Source of the DNA: JABMPO01 sp964539785 | Lineage (GTDB): Bacteria > Fidelibacterota > Marinisomatia > Marinisomatales > TCS56 | Length of the DNA: 7,995 nt | Assembly (NCBI GenBank): GCA_964539785.1 | Contig: CAZIJQ010000082.1 | Span: 1-7,995 of the forward strand | Reading direction: 5' to 3' | Shown: positions 6,149 through 7,995 of the stretch, piece by piece | Layout of the letters: every line of letters starts with the position of its first letter | Position numbering within the stretch: position 1 is the first letter of the stretch | The notes under the pieces: model-generated | Told to the model about the DNA's origin: nothing | Seen by the model: the letters and a program-made list of their open reading frames with translations, nothing else | Databases searched by the model: none | Program-made: the position numbers and the translations under genes

Positions 6149-7995
6149 TTAGAAGGCTACTTTTACGCCAGCTCTAACACCAAAGGAGTACAACTCTCTT
6201 TGAATTGGGAATTCTGAATTACCTTCATAATATAATAAAGGCGAATTTGTTAGATTTGTAGCATCAACATATATTTTTACGTTATTTTTCATTGTGTATG
6301 AGGCGGACACATCTACTTGTAAATTATCTGCATAATAAACATCTTCGTCCTCATCATCACCAATTTCATCTATATATTCACCATGGAAATTTGCAGAAAT
6401 TTTAGCAGCAAAACCCGATTTTTCATAAGACAAGCCGATATTTCCAATATTAGCTGCTTGTCCTGGAAGAGTTGTGGCATCCCTATTTTCATATTGAGCT
6501 TCCGAAGTAGTATTAGTATAATTTAAATATAAGCCTAAACCATCAAATGGTGCAGGAAGGAATGTTAATGCTTGATACCATTGAAGTTCAAATCCACTCA
6601 ATGTTGCATCTTCACCATTCAATGGATAAATCAATTCATCTACTTCTTCATCACCAAACATCATATCATCTGGTTCTTCTACACGATTATAAATATAATC
6701 GGACATGGTCTTAGTAAAGAAACCACCTGATATAATACCTAATGTACCAATATAATATTCAACCATAATATCTAAATTAGTTGAAACTGTTGGATCAAGC
6801 CCCGGATTACCTCGTTCCAATTCTCCATCATCAAATTTTTGAAAAGGAACAAGAGTGACATAATCAGGACGGGCAATTGATTGAGTAAATGCAGCTCTTG
6901 TAACTAGTTTGTCGTTAACGTCATAACGAAGATGAACCATTGGTAAAACATTAGTATAGTCATTTTCGCCTACGACTTCCTGCATTTCTGCCTCGCCATC
7001 CTCAACTAGTGCTAAATCACCTTCCCATCCTTGATAGGTTGTACTCGTATTTTCAACTCTGGCACCAGCTAACAATGTAAATTTATCAAATTTGAGATTG
7101 GTCATAGCATAAAATGCCATTATATCTTCATCTGCTTCCCACGTTTCATAGTAATTCGCTTCATATCCTGGTTCAGACTCGAATTGATCAATATTATCTT
7201 CCCAGAAATCAGCAAATTTATCGGCGTCAATTCCTACTTCATGTTCGTAATGACCGTCCATAAATTCAGAACCGTCAATTTCAGTTTCAAAATCAGTGCC
7301 CATAAGGTCATCATCGCCATCCCAACCATAAACTTTCTCTGCTGTCTTATCAGATACTTTGTTCTTTATGCGCATTTTACCGCCAAACTTGAGTTTACCA
7401 TTTAGATCTCCAAAAGAATATGGAAGCTGAATATTTAAAGCACCGGTATAATCTCTGTCTTCGGCGGTTTCCCCGTCTTTATATTCCATTTCATCAAATT
7501 CAAACTCGCTCATGTCATTGTAGTTTGCACCATTTGTAACATTAATTGTTGGGAAGTCTGGATCACTAATATTATAATCAATATCGAATCCTTCTTGTTC
7601 GAAAACTACATCACGACTCGGATCGCGTGTTTCTTTTGCAAGTGATGTCGAGAGATTATAGTCTACATCTATTTGTCCAAATTTATGTTTTCCACCAACA
7701 GCAATACTTTGGATGGTTGCTTCCGATTTTCTGTCTTTTAGTTCACGAATAACAGGGGCAGCTACTACACTATTTGCATCAGTATATCCAGTGCCAGGTT
7801 CTTCTTCATCAACTGACTTTCCAAGATCGAAATTCATCAAGTGTCTAAATTCATAGTCACTAAAAGAATTATTTAAAAAACGTAAGTAAATCGATGAATT
7901 ATTATTCAACTTATAGTCAAGGTTAAGGTTTAACCCAATCCTAGTACGATTAAGCTCATAGCCTCTCCATTCAAATTCATCAAGAACTTTGGCTT
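6149..7995 (-). CDS. TonB-dependent outer-membrane receptor, C-terminal part (5' end beyond window)
   Basis: The frame is open from the right edge to the stop at 6149; the 614 residues in the window form most of a beta-barrel, and the TonB box and plug lie outside. The first residues visible, including RGYELNRTRIGLNLNLDYKL, are a typical early barrel strand of the TIGR01782-type (Xanthomonas/Caulobacter) receptors. Other marks of that type are an ARVENTSTTYQG strand, LPMVHLRYDVNDKLVTRAAF followed by SIARPDYVTLVP (near 6850-6945), and GNPGLDPTVSTNLDIMVEYY (near 6760-6820). The protein ends GVRAGVKVAF; a terminal Phe is the usual signal for BAM assembly. Such receptors import large or scarce ligands using TonB/ExbBD energy. 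The phytase-like lipoprotein encoded next suggests a phosphate ester such as inositol phosphate, as inference. Several extracellular-loop-like stretches are extremely rich in Asp and Glu. Codons and base composition are AT-rich, like the phytase gene and unlike the TRAP operon. Apparent internal starts such as the TTG near 7909 are not real starts. Confidence 0.93.
   Translation of the reverse strand, partial: AKVLDEFEWRGYELNRTRIGLNLNLDYKLNNNSSIYLRFLNNSFSDYEFRHLMNFDLGKSVDEEEPGTGYTDANSVVAAPVIRELKDRKSEATIQSIAVGGKHKFGQIDVDYNLSTSLAKETRDPSRDVVFEQEGFDIDYNISDPDFPTINVTNGANYNDMSEFEFDEMEYKDGETAEDRDYTGALNIQLPYSFGDLNGKLKFGGKMRIKNKVSDKTAEKVYGWDGDDDLMGTDFETEIDGSEFMDGHYEHEVGIDADKFADFWEDNIDQFESEPGYEANYYETWEADEDIMAFYAMTNLKFDKFTLLAGARVENTSTTYQGWEGDLALVEDGEAEMQEVVGENDYTNVLPMVHLRYDVNDKLVTRAAFTQSIARPDYVTLVPFQKFDDGELERGNPGLDPTVSTNLDIMVEYYIGTLGIISGGFFTKTMSDYIYNRVEEPDDMMFGDEEVDELIYPLNGEDATLSGFELQWYQALTFLPAPFDGLGLYLNYTNTTSEAQYENRDATTLPGQAANIGNIGLSYEKSGFAAKISANFHGEYIDEIGDDEDEDVYYADNLQVDVSASYTMKNNVKIYVDATNLTNSPLLYYEGNSEFPIQRELYSFGVRAGVKVAF

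Noticed and set aside
1..7995. CRISPR arrays, insertion sequences, riboswitches
   Set aside because: No regularly spaced repeats, transposase motifs or recognisable aptamer cores were found on either strand; the intergenic gaps are short and explained by terminators.

Overview
This 7,995-base window comes from a Gram-negative, TonB-using bacterium. The diderm envelope is shown by a TonB-dependent outer-membrane receptor ending in Phe, a lipoprotein with a lipobox, and a periplasmic binding protein whose mature form probably starts with Gln. AT-rich intergenic DNA, Shine-Dalgarno sites that range from clear to absent, and acidic outer-membrane loops suggest a marine or aquatic member of the FCB lineages (Marinimicrobia-like, for example). 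That placement is a guess; the window holds no phylogenetic marker.

Layout, left to right: a plus-strand tRNA-Gly(CCC) with its own rho-independent terminator (13-133). Facing it is a tightly packed minus-strand operon of five genes, transcribed from about 4842 down to 219: the TRAP transporter subunits dctP, dctQ and dctM, then a beta-hydroxyacid dehydrogenase of the 3-hydroxyisobutyrate/L-threonate dehydrogenase family, then a xylose-isomerase-like TIM-barrel sugar isomerase/epimerase. dctP-dctQ overlap as TAATG and dctQ-dctM as ATGA. A hairpin at 174-209 follows the last stop codon. The module reads as import of a (sugar) carboxylate, oxidation of a hydroxyl, and isomerisation or epimerisation.

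The right half, also minus strand, is clearly AT-richer. It holds the C-terminal 614 residues of a TonB-dependent receptor (running off the right edge) and, downstream of it, a beta-propeller-phytase-like lipoprotein. A perfect 10-bp hairpin flanked by A/T runs lies between them, and a second G-rich terminator follows the phytase and separates it from the TRAP operon. This pair looks like an outer-membrane uptake and phosphate-releasing unit for inositol phosphates or similar phosphate esters.

No mobile element, CRISPR array or phage gene is visible. The most notable points are the compositional break near 4.9 kb, a hairpin placed so that the phytase has almost no room for a promoter of its own, an apparently degenerate C-terminal phytase block, very acidic receptor segments, a C in place of the near-universal U55 in the tRNA T-loop, and an unusual start region for dctP. 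I see no wholly new multi-gene system; the TRAP/dehydrogenase/isomerase operon of unknown substrate is the best candidate for new biochemistry.
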